Source: Acidisarcina sp. (lineage in GTDB: Bacteria > Acidobacteriota > Terriglobia > Terriglobales > Acidobacteriaceae). From it: a stretch of DNA of 64,000 nt. Below, one piece after another: positions 10,977 to 20,012 of this stretch. The DNA lies in the NCBI GenBank assembly GCA_035539175.1, contig DATLIY010000007.1:992001-1056000 (forward strand). The letters are read 5' to 3'. Position numbers and translations under genes: made by a program. The first letter of the stretch is position 1; each line of letters begins with the position of its first letter. The notes beneath the pieces are model-generated. The model was not told where the DNA came from. It did no database searches and was given only the letters and a program-made list of their open reading frames with translations.

Positions 10977-12710
10977 ATGACCTTGCGGAAGTTATGGATG
11001 ACAAGTCTGCTGCTCTGCCTGACCGTTGTGGCGGCAGAGGCGAAGAAAGCTGCCAAATTTGAGCCGGCGACGCCACTCACTGCGGATCAGAGCGCGTTGA
11101 TTCAGAAGGCTGTCGCCCGGGAAAAGATCACCATTAAAGCAATCCAGAAGCGGACCCCGCTGGTAGAGACGTATATCCAGAATATGCGTCCCGACCCGAA
11201 GCTGTATGCGGTGCCGCTCTCGGATCAATACCTGTTGAGCCGGGTCGATTTTGGCCGTACGTTCACCGATAAATCCTACGACTCCGAGCGCTCGGAGAAT
11301 AAGGGCTTCCTGAAGGGCTCCCTGAAGGCAATTACGGGGCTTTCCAAGGCGTTCAAGCTGGAATATGTTTCGACTGGCTTCATGCAGATGATGTTTGTCG
11401 ATCCGGTCAGCTTCGACCAGCAACACTATGATTTTGCGTACGTCCGCCGCGACTTTCTCGGCAGCGTCCGCACGATGGTCTTCGATGTCCATCCGAAGCC
11501 GGGCCTGGGCTCGGGCCGCTTCTCCGGCCGTATCTGGATTGAGGATCAGGATGGCAACATCGTCCGCTTCAATGGTACGTACACGGGAAACAGCGAAGAC
11601 GAGTCGCCGCGCTACTTCCACTTTGACAGCTGGCGCATGAACCTGCAGCCGGACGTCTGGCTACCGGTGGCGGTTTACGCCGAAGAGACGCAGCGTGGCG
11701 ATACCGAGAAGGCCGTAGGCTTTCGCGCGCAGACCCACTTCTGGGGCTACTCGCTCAAGCTGCCGACGCACGACTCGGACAATGCCTCCATCAAGATCGA
11801 CGACGTGACCGATAAGAGCGACCAGTCTTCCGATGTAAGCCCGCTTCAGGCGCAACGCGCTTGGATCTCGCAGGCGGAAGAGAACGTTCTGGACCGTCTC
11901 GTCCAGGCCGGCTTGATCGCTCCTCCCAGCGACTTCGATAAGGTTCTGGAGACGATCACGAACAACATCGTGATCGGCAACAACCTCGCGCTGACGGAGA
12001 ACATCAAGTGCCGCGTCATGCTGACGGCGCCGCTGGAATCGCTGGCCGTCGGTAACACCATTCTTTTGAGCAAGGGCCTGATCGACGTGCTCCCCTCGGA
12101 AGAAGGAGTGGCCGCCGTGCTGAGCTTTGAGCTTGCGCACATCGTTCTTGGCCATCACATCGACACCCGCTATGCCTTTAACGATCGTCTCTTGTTCCCG
12201 GACGAGGCGACGTTCTCGCGCATCAACATGCAGCACTCCGACACCGACGACACCGACGCTGCCAAGACAGCCCTCAAGCTGCTCAACAACTCGGTGTACA
12301 AGGACAAGCTTCCCAACGCCGGCCTGTTCTTCGCACAGCTCCAGGCTCGCGGCAAGGAATTGTCGGCACTCAATTCGCCACGGCTCGGTGATGGCCTTCT
12401 GCGCGCCGATGGAACGCCCTGGCTCTCCGACCTGATGAAGGGATCGCCCAAGCTGGACCAGGATAAGCTGGACCAGATTGCAGCTCTTCCCCTCGGCAGC
12501 CGTCTGAAGACCGATCCCTGGGACGATAAGGTCGTCTACATGAACGTCAAGCCGGTGCCGCTACTCAACGCACGCGACAAGATGCCTCTGGAGTTGACCC
12601 CGATTATCCTGAAGCTCTCCCGCTACGCACCGCCAACCGTTGCTCCGGCGCCAGCGGCTCCAGCCACCGGAACCGCCTCCGCGGAACAGGCTCCTGCGGC
12701 AGCACAATAA
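10977..12710 (+). CDS. Secreted M48-like protein with degenerate zinc motif
   Basis: A 577-aa protein with a signal peptide (LWMTSLLLCLTVVAAEA). Residues about 40-265 look beta-rich and LolA/LolB-like (YDFAYVRRDFLG, GRIWIEDQDGNIVRFNG). Residues about 300-420 align by eye with M48 peptidases (NTILLSKGLIDVLPSEEGVAAVLSFE is their inner helix region, given here only as a pointer). The zinc motif HExxH reads FELAH: the first His is Phe384, while Glu385, His388 and the following GHH remain. The usual downstream ExEAD reads TDDTDAA. It is therefore probably not an active protease. The tail is Ala/Pro-rich. SD AGGAGCCAGGA precedes the ATG; a terminator follows at 12756. Confidence 0.72.
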   Translation: MTLRKLWMTSLLLCLTVVAAEAKKAAKFEPATPLTADQSALIQKAVAREKITIKAIQKRTPLVETYIQNMRPDPKLYAVPLSDQYLLSRVDFGRTFTDKSYDSERSENKGFLKGSLKAITGLSKAFKLEYVSTGFMQMMFVDPVSFDQQHYDFAYVRRDFLGSVRTMVFDVHPKPGLGSGRFSGRIWIEDQDGNIVRFNGTYTGNSEDESPRYFHFDSWRMNLQPDVWLPVAVYAEETQRGDTEKAVGFRAQTHFWGYSLKLPTHDSDNASIKIDDVTDKSDQSSDVSPLQAQRAWISQAEENVLDRLVQAGLIAPPSDFDKVLETITNNIVIGNNLALTENIKCRVMLTAPLESLAVGNTILLSKGLIDVLPSEEGVAAVLSFELAHIVLGHHIDTRYAFNDRLLFPDEATFSRINMQHSDTDDTDAAKTALKLLNNSVYKDKLPNAGLFFAQLQARGKELSALNSPRLGDGLLRADGTPWLSDLMKGSPKLDQDKLDQIAALPLGSRLKTDPWDDKVVYMNVKPVPLLNARDKMPLELTPIILKLSRYAPPTVAPAPAAPATGTASAEQAPAAAQ

Positions 12711-12755
12711 AACGGAACCAAACGCCCCATTTCGGTGTGGGCGGTACGGAAATTC

Positions 12756-12794
12756 AAGAGCGGACTGGACTTAATGTTCAGCCCGCTCTTTTTT
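12756..12794 (+). terminator. Rho-independent terminator after the pseudo-M48 gene
   Basis: AAGAGCGG at 12756-12763 pairs with CCGCTCTT at 12783-12790, with an extra CTG/CAG pairing inside, followed by TTTTTT counting the stem end. It closes the TonB-family/pseudo-M48 unit and separates it from the beta-barrel gene starting at 12821. Confidence 0.82.
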
Positions 12795-12820
12795 GCATCT
12801 ATATTGAAAGCGAGGAGATT

Positions 12821-13363
12821 ATGCTAGCGCTCAAAAAGAAGCTGCTTTTACTAGCCCCTTTTCTAGTTATCCCCATCGCCCTCAATGCACAGGCCGTCCC
12901 GGCCGCCAGGGGTGGGACAGGTTCCATCTTTGCTGGCGGCACTTATAGCGCCTTTAAACCCGATTTTGGCAGCAATTGGCTCATGGGTATTGGGGGATTT
13001 TTTGACGTGAACCTGACCGACAGATATGGCGCCGAGGGAGAAGCCCGCCTGCTGCGCTTCAATCAGCGTCAGGATGTGCATGAAGATACGTACATGATCG
13101 GACCGAAAATCAACTTCCGGCACAACCGATTTGATCCTTACGGCAAGGTGCTTTTCGGCGTGGGCGAGATCAACCTCACCAACAGCTACGCACATGGCGG
13201 ATTCTTCGCAATGGCCTTCGGTGGGGGCCTCGACTATCGGCTGACGCCTCGCCTCAAAGTGCGCGTAGTCGATTATGAATACCAGATGTGGCCTGGCTTC
13301 CTGAACAAGGGCCTGTCGCCCTCCGGGTTTAGCTTCGGCGCTTCCTATCGGGTCTTTAAGTAG
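12821..13363 (+). CDS. Outer-membrane beta-barrel protein
   Basis: A 180-aa exported protein. The start is set at ATG 12821, 4-5 nt after GAGGAG, which gives a clean signal peptide (MLALKKKLLLLAPFLVIPIA, cleavage after ALNAQA). The mature part has alternating polar/hydrophobic strands, ending in an aromatic-rich pair of strands and a terminal Phe-Lys (FSFGASYRVFK), as in small eight-stranded barrels of the OmpA/OmpW-like porin class. No periplasmic peptidoglycan-binding domain follows. Function is unknown. It faces a second small barrel gene on the opposite strand across a shared terminator. Confidence 0.75.
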   Translation: MLALKKKLLLLAPFLVIPIALNAQAVPAARGGTGSIFAGGTYSAFKPDFGSNWLMGIGGFFDVNLTDRYGAEGEARLLRFNQRQDVHEDTYMIGPKINFRHNRFDPYGKVLFGVGEINLTNSYAHGGFFAMAFGGGLDYRLTPRLKVRVVDYEYQMWPGFLNKGLSPSGFSFGASYRVFK

Positions 13364-13483
13364 TCCTTACCCGGTTAGCAGCATGCCGGCAGAGTAGCCA
13401 CTCCGTGAAGAAGCAAGGCTCCCGGGAGACTTGGGTGCTGTCCTCGCTTCCGGAGTAACCTAGGCAGCTTCGTTTCCTGGCGC

Positions 13484-13526
13484 AAAAAAGAGCGGTCAGC
13501 AGAGAGTAACTCGCTGACCGCTCTTT
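13484..13526. terminator. Bidirectional terminator between two beta-barrel genes
   Basis: AAAGAGCGGTCAGC (13487-13500) and GCTGACCGCTCTTT (13513-13526) are perfectly complementary over 14 bp around a 12-nt loop. The minus strand reads into CTTTTTTG, giving a strong T-run there; the plus strand has TTTCCTTT. It serves the converging genes ending at 13363 and 13554. Confidence 0.88.
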
Positions 13527-13553
13527 CCTTTGTGCTCTTCCTGCAGGCAAGAC

Positions 13554-14153
13554 CTAGAAGTGGTAGGCGATGCCAACCACGGGGTTGGAGATGTTGTAAT
13601 ACCGATTCGTCCGGAACTGTTCCAGTCCGAAGCTTGGAGCCTTCAGGATGATGCCGCGATACTCTGCGCGGATATCGAAGCTCGGGCTGATCTCGTAGGC
13701 AATGCCGCCGCCATACAATCCGCCCACGCTGGTGCTTTTCTTCGCATCCAGAGTCGAGGTGCTGGAGTCTTTGAGTGGGCTGAAGATATAGCCGCCCACG
13801 CCTGCCTCAAGAAATGGGTTCAGGTGCTTGAAATTGAAATTGAAGACGTATGCGGCCGAGATCTCCTGCATCCGTGTATGGATGCGGATGTTGGGCAGGA
13901 AGGAGGTGACATACTTGTTCGCGTTCTGCGTGTACTGGTAGTTCAGCTCCACTGCACTCCGTGGAGTCAGCATGTAGCGGTAGCTCGCCAATCCGCCGAG
14001 CCCGTTGGTGCCTGTCTGCCGCACCGCATTGCCGCTAATGTATGGAGGGATAATCCCCGACACGCTCAGGCTGACATCCTGCCTGCTTTCCTGCGCAAAA
14101 CCCGCTACTGCCAAAACCGGCAGTAGAATCAACAATAGAGCACTCTTCTTCAT
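13554..14153 (-). CDS. Outer-membrane beta-barrel protein
   Basis: A 199-aa exported protein beginning at ATG 14153 with signal peptide MKKSALLLILLPVLAVAGFA. GAGAGG lies about 11 nt upstream. The mature chain is built of amphipathic strands: SYRYMLTPRSAVELNYQY, AAYVFNFNFKHLNPFLEAG, and a last strand NPVVGIAYHF ending in Phe, the classic outer-membrane C-terminal signature. This matches the OmpA-like/OprF-N or PorV-like small barrel class. It has no extra domain, so role in transport or adhesion is unknown. The codons upstream to 14246 stay open but precede the signal peptide and are unlikely to be translated. Confidence 0.75.
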   Translation of the reverse strand: MKKSALLLILLPVLAVAGFAQESRQDVSLSVSGIIPPYISGNAVRQTGTNGLGGLASYRYMLTPRSAVELNYQYTQNANKYVTSFLPNIRIHTRMQEISAAYVFNFNFKHLNPFLEAGVGGYIFSPLKDSSTSTLDAKKSTSVGGLYGGGIAYEISPSFDIRAEYRGIILKAPSFGLEQFRTNRYYNISNPVVGIAYHF

Positions 14154-14433
14154 GCTTAAGTGAACCTCTCGCCTGCTCAACCAGCCGGCAGGCGCTATGC
14201 CTCTCGGGCTTGTCGAATTCTCAAAAATACGGGTCCACGGACCCACTCAGGCAATTGTACCTGCCACGGCGTCTGCATGCGACGACTTCGGGCCGGAAGA
14301 TGCTATTCTCGATAGCTTTCCGGGGATTTCGCGGCATTTCCTCACCCAGAATCGCGTCTACCGGATTGCGGGTGCCTCCGTGCTTCCCTCCCCTGCCCCA
14401 GCCGGAACGTTCCCGCCGCCATTTCGCTCGAAT

Positions 14434-15372
14434 CTACGTGGAGGGCGCTTCAGCGGAGCGCTCCAGATGATATTGGAAGGGAGCACCCCGGCGCGCGGCC
14501 ACAGAGCGCACCACCTTGAGGAAGGCGACAGCGGCATGCGAGAGGCTGGAGTTTCTGCGATGGAGGATACGAAGCTGCCGTTCCAGTTGCAGCTCCGTCA
14601 CCGGAACACGAACCAGCTCCCCCTGTTCCAGCTCTCTCTGCACCGTCAGCCCCGGCACCAGCGCGACGCCGTTCCCCATGGCCACAAAGCGCTTGATGGC
14701 CTCAAGGCTGGGTAACTCCACCCCCATATTCAGAGGCGTCTTGTGCTGAGCGAAGGTCTCGATCACCTGTTTGCGCAGAGTGGAAGAGACGTTGTGGGCC
14801 ACGAAATTTTCCGCGCCGAGGTCGCGGATGGAGACACGCTTCTCACGAGCCAGGGGATGATTCGGATTGACCACAAACGTCAGCTCGTCGGTATAGACGG
14901 AGATGGAACGGAGCTCCTCCTCGCGGGGGCGGAAGGAGACGATTCCCATCTCGACCGTCCGCTGCATCAGTTCATCGGGAATGCGGCTGGCAAGCGAGCG
15001 GTGGACCGTCACTCCGACCTGGGGACACAGGCGGCGGAACTCATCGAGAATCGGCAGCAGGTAGAGGCAAGTGTACTCATTCGCGGCCAGGTGGAGGCGG
15101 CCCCTCTCGAGAGATCGCAGCTCCTCGAGCGCGCTGGATGCCTCCCTGCGCAGGCTCAAGAGCTTTTTCGCGTAGTCGCGCAACAACTCGCCGGCGGCGG
15201 TCAGCGAACCGTCCCGCGAGGCGCGCTCAAAGAGCACCTCTCCCACATCTTCCTCCAGTTTGCGAATCACCTGGCTGACGGCAGGCTGGCTGCGGTGGAG
15301 GCGAACCGCTGCGCGGGAGAATCCGCGCTCCTCGACGACGGCGAGAAAGGTTTCAAGCTGCGAGAGTTCCAT
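14434..15372 (-). CDS. LysR-family transcriptional regulator
   Basis: A 312-aa LysR-type regulator. The N-terminal winged helix-turn-helix is plain (QLETFLAVVEERGFSRAA, then SQPAVSQVIRKLEE, residues about 3-62), followed by a linker helix and a periplasmic-binding-protein-like effector domain (about 92-300) with GMGIVSFRP-like and FVVNPNHPLA segments. It is divergent from leuA across 148 bp, the classical arrangement for a LysR regulator of its neighbour. I infer control of the leu/ilv cluster; the co-inducer could be a pathway intermediate such as acetolactate or 2-isopropylmalate. Resemblance to CysB/CbbR-type proteins is family-level only. Confidence 0.93.
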   Translation of the reverse strand: MELSQLETFLAVVEERGFSRAAVRLHRSQPAVSQVIRKLEEDVGEVLFERASRDGSLTAAGELLRDYAKKLLSLRREASSALEELRSLERGRLHLAANEYTCLYLLPILDEFRRLCPQVGVTVHRSLASRIPDELMQRTVEMGIVSFRPREEELRSISVYTDELTFVVNPNHPLAREKRVSIRDLGAENFVAHNVSSTLRKQVIETFAQHKTPLNMGVELPSLEAIKRFVAMGNGVALVPGLTVQRELEQGELVRVPVTELQLERQLRILHRRNSSLSHAAVAFLKVVRSVAARRGAPFQYHLERSAEAPST

Positions 15373-15520
15373 AATGTTTCCCTGGATCGGCTGAAAGTTC
15401 CGTAATAACTATAAGCAAAACGAATGAAATCTAAAAGAAGAATAAGCTTGCGTTATACATGTCAAATTTAAGATACTGAGACACCAAGCAAAGCTTGAAG
15501 AACTTCCCCGGCAGGACTCG
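15373..15520. promoter_or_regulatory. Divergent control region lysR / leuA
   Basis: This A/T-rich gap should carry both promoters. ATAACTATAAGC (15405-15416) and GCTTGCGTTAT (15446-15456) form an imperfect inverted pair, and the hexamer ATAAGC recurs 31 bp apart (15411 and 15442), about three helical turns, as expected for a LysR tetramer. A possible leuA promoter is TTGCGT at 15448 with GATACT at 15472 (18-bp spacer). No leader peptide, T-box or attenuator hairpin is seen. Confidence 0.45.
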
Positions 15521-16741
15521 ATGACAGAGAAACGGCTCTTCTTTTTCGATACAACGCTGCGCGACGGCGAGCAATCGCCCGGATGCAGCATGACCATCGA
15601 GGAAAAACTCACGATGGCCCATGCCCTGGAGGCGTTGGGCGTAGATGTTCTGGAAGCTGGTTTCGCGATTGCCTCCGACGGAGACTTTGCCGCGATCGAG
15701 GCGGTCTCCAGGGCAGTTCGCGGGCCGCGCATCACGTCGCTGGCGCGGGCGCGCCAGCAGGATATCGAAGTTGCCGCGCGTGCCCTGGAGCATGCCGATC
15801 GATCCCGGATCCACGTCTTTCTGGCCGCCTCCGACATTCATCTGGAGTACAAGCTCAAGATCACTCGCGAACAGGCGCTGGAGCAGACCGACAAGTGTGT
15901 GCGGCTGGCCCGGAGCTACTGCGACGATATTGAATTCTCCCCGGAAGACGCCACGCGCAGCGACCCCGAATTTCTTCGCGCCATGGTTGCCACGGCAGTC
16001 GCGGCGGGCGCAACGGTCATCAACCTGCCAGACACAGTCGGCTACGCCACTCCCGCCGAATACGGCGCCATGTTCCGCCGCTTGCGGGAGCAGATTCCGG
16101 CGCTCGAAAACGTAATCCTGTCCTCGCACTGCCATGACGATCTCGGACTGGCGGTAGCCAACAGTATGGCGGCTGTGGAAGCCGGAGCACGGCAGGTCGA
16201 ATGTACGATCAACGGCATCGGAGAGCGTGCCGGAAACGCCGCGCTGGAAGAAATTGCGGCTATTCTGCATGTTCGCCGGGACAAATACCCACTGGAACAT
16301 GGCCTGCACATTGATCGCCTGTATCCAACCAGCAAGACGCTGGACCAGTGCATCAGTTTTTCGCCCGCGCCCAACAAGGCGATTGTCGGCAACAATGCAT
16401 TTGCTCACGAGGCCGGAATCCACCAGCACGGGGTCCTCGCCAATCCTCTGACGTACGAGATCATGACGCCGGATTCGGTAGGTGTTCCGCATAACCGTAT
16501 GGTTCTGGGGAAACACTCCGGACGCCATGCGCTGGCGCATCGGCTCTCCGAGCTCGGCTACAAGTTGAGCATGCACGATCTGGAAGCGGCCTATCACCGC
16601 TTCATCGAGTTGGCCGATCGCAAAAAGGCGGTATATGACCAGGACCTGATCGCCCTGGTGCCCGCACATCTTCGGCACGAGCAGGAGCGCGGTGATGGCG
16701 TTCGCAGCATCGCGGAGCCCCTTGAAGGCTCGGTAGCTTAA
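15521..16741 (+). CDS. leuA: 2-isopropylmalate synthase, catalytic part only
   Basis: Condenses acetyl-CoA with 2-oxoisovalerate, the first committed leucine step. The DRE-TIM barrel is complete: TTLRDGEQSPG near the N-terminus, the metal motif SSHCHDDLG, NGIGERAGN and GIHQHGVLANPLTYEIM, the last being LeuA-like rather than homocitrate- or citramalate-synthase-like. At 406 aa it stops right after KKAVYDQDLIALV, so the C-terminal LeuA dimer/allosteric domain (about 110-130 aa, leucine binding) is absent. leuB begins only 50 bp later, so the domain has not been split off by a frameshift. It heads the leu/ilv cluster. Homocitrate synthase is the weaker alternative. Confidence 0.88.
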   Translation: MTEKRLFFFDTTLRDGEQSPGCSMTIEEKLTMAHALEALGVDVLEAGFAIASDGDFAAIEAVSRAVRGPRITSLARARQQDIEVAARALEHADRSRIHVFLAASDIHLEYKLKITREQALEQTDKCVRLARSYCDDIEFSPEDATRSDPEFLRAMVATAVAAGATVINLPDTVGYATPAEYGAMFRRLREQIPALENVILSSHCHDDLGLAVANSMAAVEAGARQVECTINGIGERAGNAALEEIAAILHVRRDKYPLEHGLHIDRLYPTSKTLDQCISFSPAPNKAIVGNNAFAHEAGIHQHGVLANPLTYEIMTPDSVGVPHNRMVLGKHSGRHALAHRLSELGYKLSMHDLEAAYHRFIELADRKKAVYDQDLIALVPAHLRHEQERGDGVRSIAEPLEGSVA

Positions 16742-16791
16742 GCCGGCCGAACCACCACAGAGAAGTTCTTTACGACGACAGGGAGAGGTCC

Positions 16792-17898
16792 ATGAAGTTA
16801 AACGTTCTAGTTGTCCCCGGAGATGGCATTGGACCGGAGGTTACCGGGCAGGCAACACAGGTTCTGCGGGCTGTTGCGGAACTGAACGGATATGATTTTC
16901 GCTTTCGCGAGATGCCCATTGGCGGCACCGCGATCAAGCAACTGGGCACTCCACTGCCCGAGGAAACGCTGGAGGCTGCTCTCGAGAGCGATGCGGTTCT
17001 GCTGGGCGCGGTTGGCGGCAACGAGTTCAATTCCCTGCCCCCGGACCGGCGGCCCGAAGCTGGACTGCTTCAGTTGCGGCATGCGTTAGGCGGATTTGCA
17101 AATCTGCGGCCCTCGTTTGCCTATCCTGCGCTGGCCGGCAACTCGCCCCTGCGTCCCGAGGTGGTGGAAGGCGCGGATATCCTCTTTGTTCGCGAGCTTC
17201 TGGGTGGACTCTACTTCGGCGAGCCGCGCTCCTGGGATCGTGAAGGCCAGGAGGCATGGAACACGATGCGCTACACCCGCGCGGAGATTGCGCGTGTGGC
17301 CCGGGTTGCATTTGAGGTCGCGGGCAAGCGCCGCAAGAAGGTCACCTCCGTCGACAAGGCTAACGTGCTTGAGGTGTCCCAGCTATGGCGCGCGACCGTG
17401 ACGGAGATCGCGCAGCAGTACCCCGAGATCACACTGGAACACCAGTATGTCGATGCCTGCGCGATGCACCTGATGAATACGCCGCGCAACTTCGACGTGG
17501 TGCTCACGGAGAATCTCTTCGGCGACATCCTGAGCGATGAAGCGGCAGTGATCACCGGTTCGCTGGGCATGCTCCCTTCCGGTACGGTTGGCGGCGCGGT
17601 GAACCTCTATGAACCGGTGCACGGTTCGGCGCCCGACATTGCGGGCAAAGGCATTGCGAACCCGCTCGGGGCAATCCTCACCGCGGCCATGCTGCTGCGG
17701 CACTCCGCGAACCTGGAGCAGGATGCACAGGCGATAGAGACAGCCGTTCGTACTGTGCTGGAACAGGGATACCGCACCGCAGATCTGGCGCGCGGCGACG
17801 AGAAGACACATGTCTCCTCGACCAGCGAAATGGGCAACCAGGTGTATAGCGTGCTCAACGAAATTATTGACCGCCGCCAGTCGCGGCATGCGGTCTAG
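16792..17898 (+). CDS. leuB: 3-isopropylmalate dehydrogenase
   Basis: Oxidises and decarboxylates 3-isopropylmalate to 2-oxoisocaproate with NAD. At 368 aa it has the usual length. Family motifs are in order: PGDGIGPEV, LLGAVGG, the substrate loop LRPEVVEGADILFVRELLGG and GEPRSW typical of LeuB, the catalytic YDACAMHLM-type segment (VDACAMHLM) and the metal/NAD region NLFGDILSDEAAVITGSLGMLPS...GSAPDIAGKGIANP. GGGAGAGG-type SD (GGGAGAGG at 16781-16788) lies just before the ATG. It is second in the cluster, between leuA and leuC. Confidence 0.97.
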   Translation: MKLNVLVVPGDGIGPEVTGQATQVLRAVAELNGYDFRFREMPIGGTAIKQLGTPLPEETLEAALESDAVLLGAVGGNEFNSLPPDRRPEAGLLQLRHALGGFANLRPSFAYPALAGNSPLRPEVVEGADILFVRELLGGLYFGEPRSWDREGQEAWNTMRYTRAEIARVARVAFEVAGKRRKKVTSVDKANVLEVSQLWRATVTEIAQQYPEITLEHQYVDACAMHLMNTPRNFDVVLTENLFGDILSDEAAVITGSLGMLPSGTVGGAVNLYEPVHGSAPDIAGKGIANPLGAILTAAMLLRHSANLEQDAQAIETAVRTVLEQGYRTADLARGDEKTHVSSTSEMGNQVYSVLNEIIDRRQSRHAV

Positions 17899-17937
17899 CG
17901 CAGTCAAACGGAATCAAGAGGCAGGACAAAAACAGAG

Positions 17938-19371
17938 ATGTCGATGCAACCCAAAACGCTGTTTGAAAAGGTCTGGGAGACTCACCTGGTGACGGAGCCC
18001 GCCGGCGAACCGTCTCTGCTGTATATCGATCTGCATCTGCTGCACGAGGTGACTTCTCCGCAGGCATTTGAGGGTCTACGCCTGGCTGGCCGCACGGTCC
18101 GGCGTCCGGATCGCTGCGTGGCCACGGTGGATCACAATGTTCCCACATCGCCGGATCGCCTGGTGATCAAAGACGCCATCGCGCGGAAGCAGATCGAAAC
18201 GCTGCGCGCCAATTGCGAAGAATTCGGCATCGAGCTCTACGACATTCAGTCGCCTGAGCAAGGCATCGTCCACGTAATCGGCCCGGAACTGGGGCTGACC
18301 AAGCCCGGCATGACCATCGTTTGCGGAGACAGCCACACCAGCACCCATGGCGCCTTCGGAGCACTCGCCTTTGGCATCGGAACCTCCGAGGTCGAGCACG
18401 TGCTCGCGACCGAGTGTCTTCCGCAATCGCGGCCCAATACCTTCCGCATCTCTGTCGAGGGCACGTTGCCTCCCGCGGTTGGCGCGAAGGACATCGCGCT
18501 GGCGATTATCGGCCGCATCGGCACCGACGGCGCAACCGGCTGCGTGATTGAGTATGCCGGCTCCGCCATTCGCTCGCTCTCGATGGAAGGCCGCATGACG
18601 CTGTGCAACATGAGCATCGAGGCAGGTGCACGCGCCGGCATGATCGCTCCCGATGAAACTACCTTCCGCTACCTGGAAGGCCGCCGCTATTCGCCGCAGG
18701 GCGCCATGTGGGAGAAGGCCGTTGCGGAGTGGAAGAAGCTGCCGAGTGACCCCGGCGCGAAGTTTGATCGCGAACTGGTGCTGCGCGCAGAAGATCTGGC
18801 ACCCTTCGTCAGTTGGGGAACTAGTCCGGGGATGGTTGCGCCTATCACGGCCAGCGTACCCGATCCTGCGGCAGCCACAAACGATGCGGATCGCCGTGCT
18901 TTCGAACGCGCGCTGGAGTACATGGACCTGAAGCCGGGCGCGGCGCTGGAATCGGTGGCGATCGATCGCGTCTTCATCGGCTCCTGCACCAACTCGCGCA
19001 TCGAGGATCTGCGTGCCGCCGCGAAGGTTATCACCGGATACCATGTGCACCCGCAGGTTAGCGCGATGGTGGTTCCCGGCTCGCAGCAGGTAAAGGCGCA
19101 GGCCGAGCGCGAGGGGCTGGATGCCATCTTCCGCGAGGCTGGTTTTGACTGGCGTGAGCCTGGATGCTCGATGTGCCTGGGCATGAATCCAGACATTCTG
19201 CAGCCCGGCGAACGATGCGCCTCCACCAGCAATCGAAATTTTGAAGGACGGCAGGGCCGCGGAGGCAGAACGCATCTCGTCAGCCCCATGATGGCCGCAG
19301 CAGCCGCGATTGAAGGCCACTTTACCGATGTTCGCCAATGGAAATTCAAGGGCGGAAAGGCAGGAAACTAA
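17938..19371 (+). CDS. leuC: 3-isopropylmalate dehydratase large subunit
   Basis: With LeuD forms isopropylmalate isomerase, which moves the hydroxyl from 2- to 3-isopropylmalate. At 477 aa it is a standard bacterial-type LeuC. An aconitase-type fold is shown by [30 protein letters not shown], cited here in parts: GDSHT, the first cluster Cys in GSCTNSR and the paired Cys in [10 protein letters not shown] that hold the [4Fe-4S] cluster. A second ATG sits two codons downstream of the chosen one; GGCAGGAC is the nearest SD-like sequence. LeuD starts 2 nt after the stop, so the two subunits are translated together. Confidence 0.97.
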   Translation: MSMQPKTLFEKVWETHLVTEPAGEPSLLYIDLHLLHEVTSPQAFEGLRLAGRTVRRPDRCVATVDHNVPTSPDRLVIKDAIARKQIETLRANCEEFGIELYDIQSPEQGIVHVIGPELGLTKPGMTIVCGDSHTSTHGAFGALAFGIGTSEVEHVLATECLPQSRPNTFRISVEGTLPPAVGAKDIALAIIGRIGTDGATGCVIEYAGSAIRSLSMEGRMTLCNMSIEAGARAGMIAPDETTFRYLEGRRYSPQGAMWEKAVAEWKKLPSDPGAKFDRELVLRAEDLAPFVSWGTSPGMVAPITASVPDPAAATNDADRRAFERALEYMDLKPGAALESVAIDRVFIGSCTNSRIEDLRAAAKVITGYHVHPQVSAMVVPGSQQVKAQAEREGLDAIFREAGFDWREPGCSMCLGMNPDILQPGERCASTSNRNFEGRQGRGGRTHLVSPMMAAAAAIEGHFTDVRQWKFKGGKAGN

Positions 19372-19373
19372 CG

Positions 19374-20012
19374 ATGAAGCCTTTTCGGAAACTTACTTCG
19401 CAGGCCACACCGCTGGATCGCGTGAATGTCGATACGGACCAGATCATTCCCAAGCAGTTTTTGAAACGCATTGAGCGCACCGGGTATGGAGATTTTCTCT
19501 TCTTCGACTGGCGCAAGGGTGCCGATGGTCAGCCTGACCCAGCCTTCCCGCTGAACGATTCGCGATTCAAGGGATCGGAGATTCTGATCACGGGAAAGAA
19601 CTTCGGCTGCGGATCGTCTCGCGAGCACGCCGCCTGGGCACTTTCGGACTTCGGCTTCCGCTGCGTTATTGGGCCGTCCTTCGCGGACATCTTCTTTTCG
19701 AACGCCGGCAAGAACGGAATCCTGCTGGTGACTCTGCCTGAGGATCAGGTAGCCACACTGATGGAGCGGGCGCAGTCCATCGCGAACTATAAGCTGACCG
19801 TTTCGCTCGAAGACCAGACGATCCATGACGAACATGGATTCGCCGCAAGCTTTTCCATTGATCCCTTCCGTCGCGAGTGCCTGCTGGAAGGCCTTGACGA
19901 TATCGGGCTGACGCTGCGTCACGCGGCTGCCCTGGACACCTTTGAACACAGGCACGACGGCGCATTCTGGCTTGCGCCCCGTCCACAGGAGAAAGCAGAG
20001 ACCGCACGATGA
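19374..20012 (+). CDS. leuD: 3-isopropylmalate dehydratase small subunit
   Basis: The swivelling subunit that completes the LeuCD isomerase. Start at ATG 19374, two bases after the leuC stop, with AGGAAAC upstream. The product is 212 aa with the expected motifs [14 protein letters not shown] near the N-terminus and the substrate-binding loop [13 protein letters not shown], then [18 protein letters not shown]. Its stop codon overlaps the ilvD start as ATGA (20009-20012), which indicates translational coupling. Length and motif order match the bacterial LeuD1 type. Confidence 0.97.
   Translation: MKPFRKLTSQATPLDRVNVDTDQIIPKQFLKRIERTGYGDFLFFDWRKGADGQPDPAFPLNDSRFKGSEILITGKNFGCGSSREHAAWALSDFGFRCVIGPSFADIFFSNAGKNGILLVTLPEDQVATLMERAQSIANYKLTVSLEDQTIHDEHGFAASFSIDPFRRECLLEGLDDIGLTLRHAAALDTFEHRHDGAFWLAPRPQEKAETAR

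Noticed and set aside
16741-16791. Frameshifted remains of the LeuA regulatory domain
   Set aside because: Only 50 bases separate leuA from leuB, too short to hold any part of the domain.
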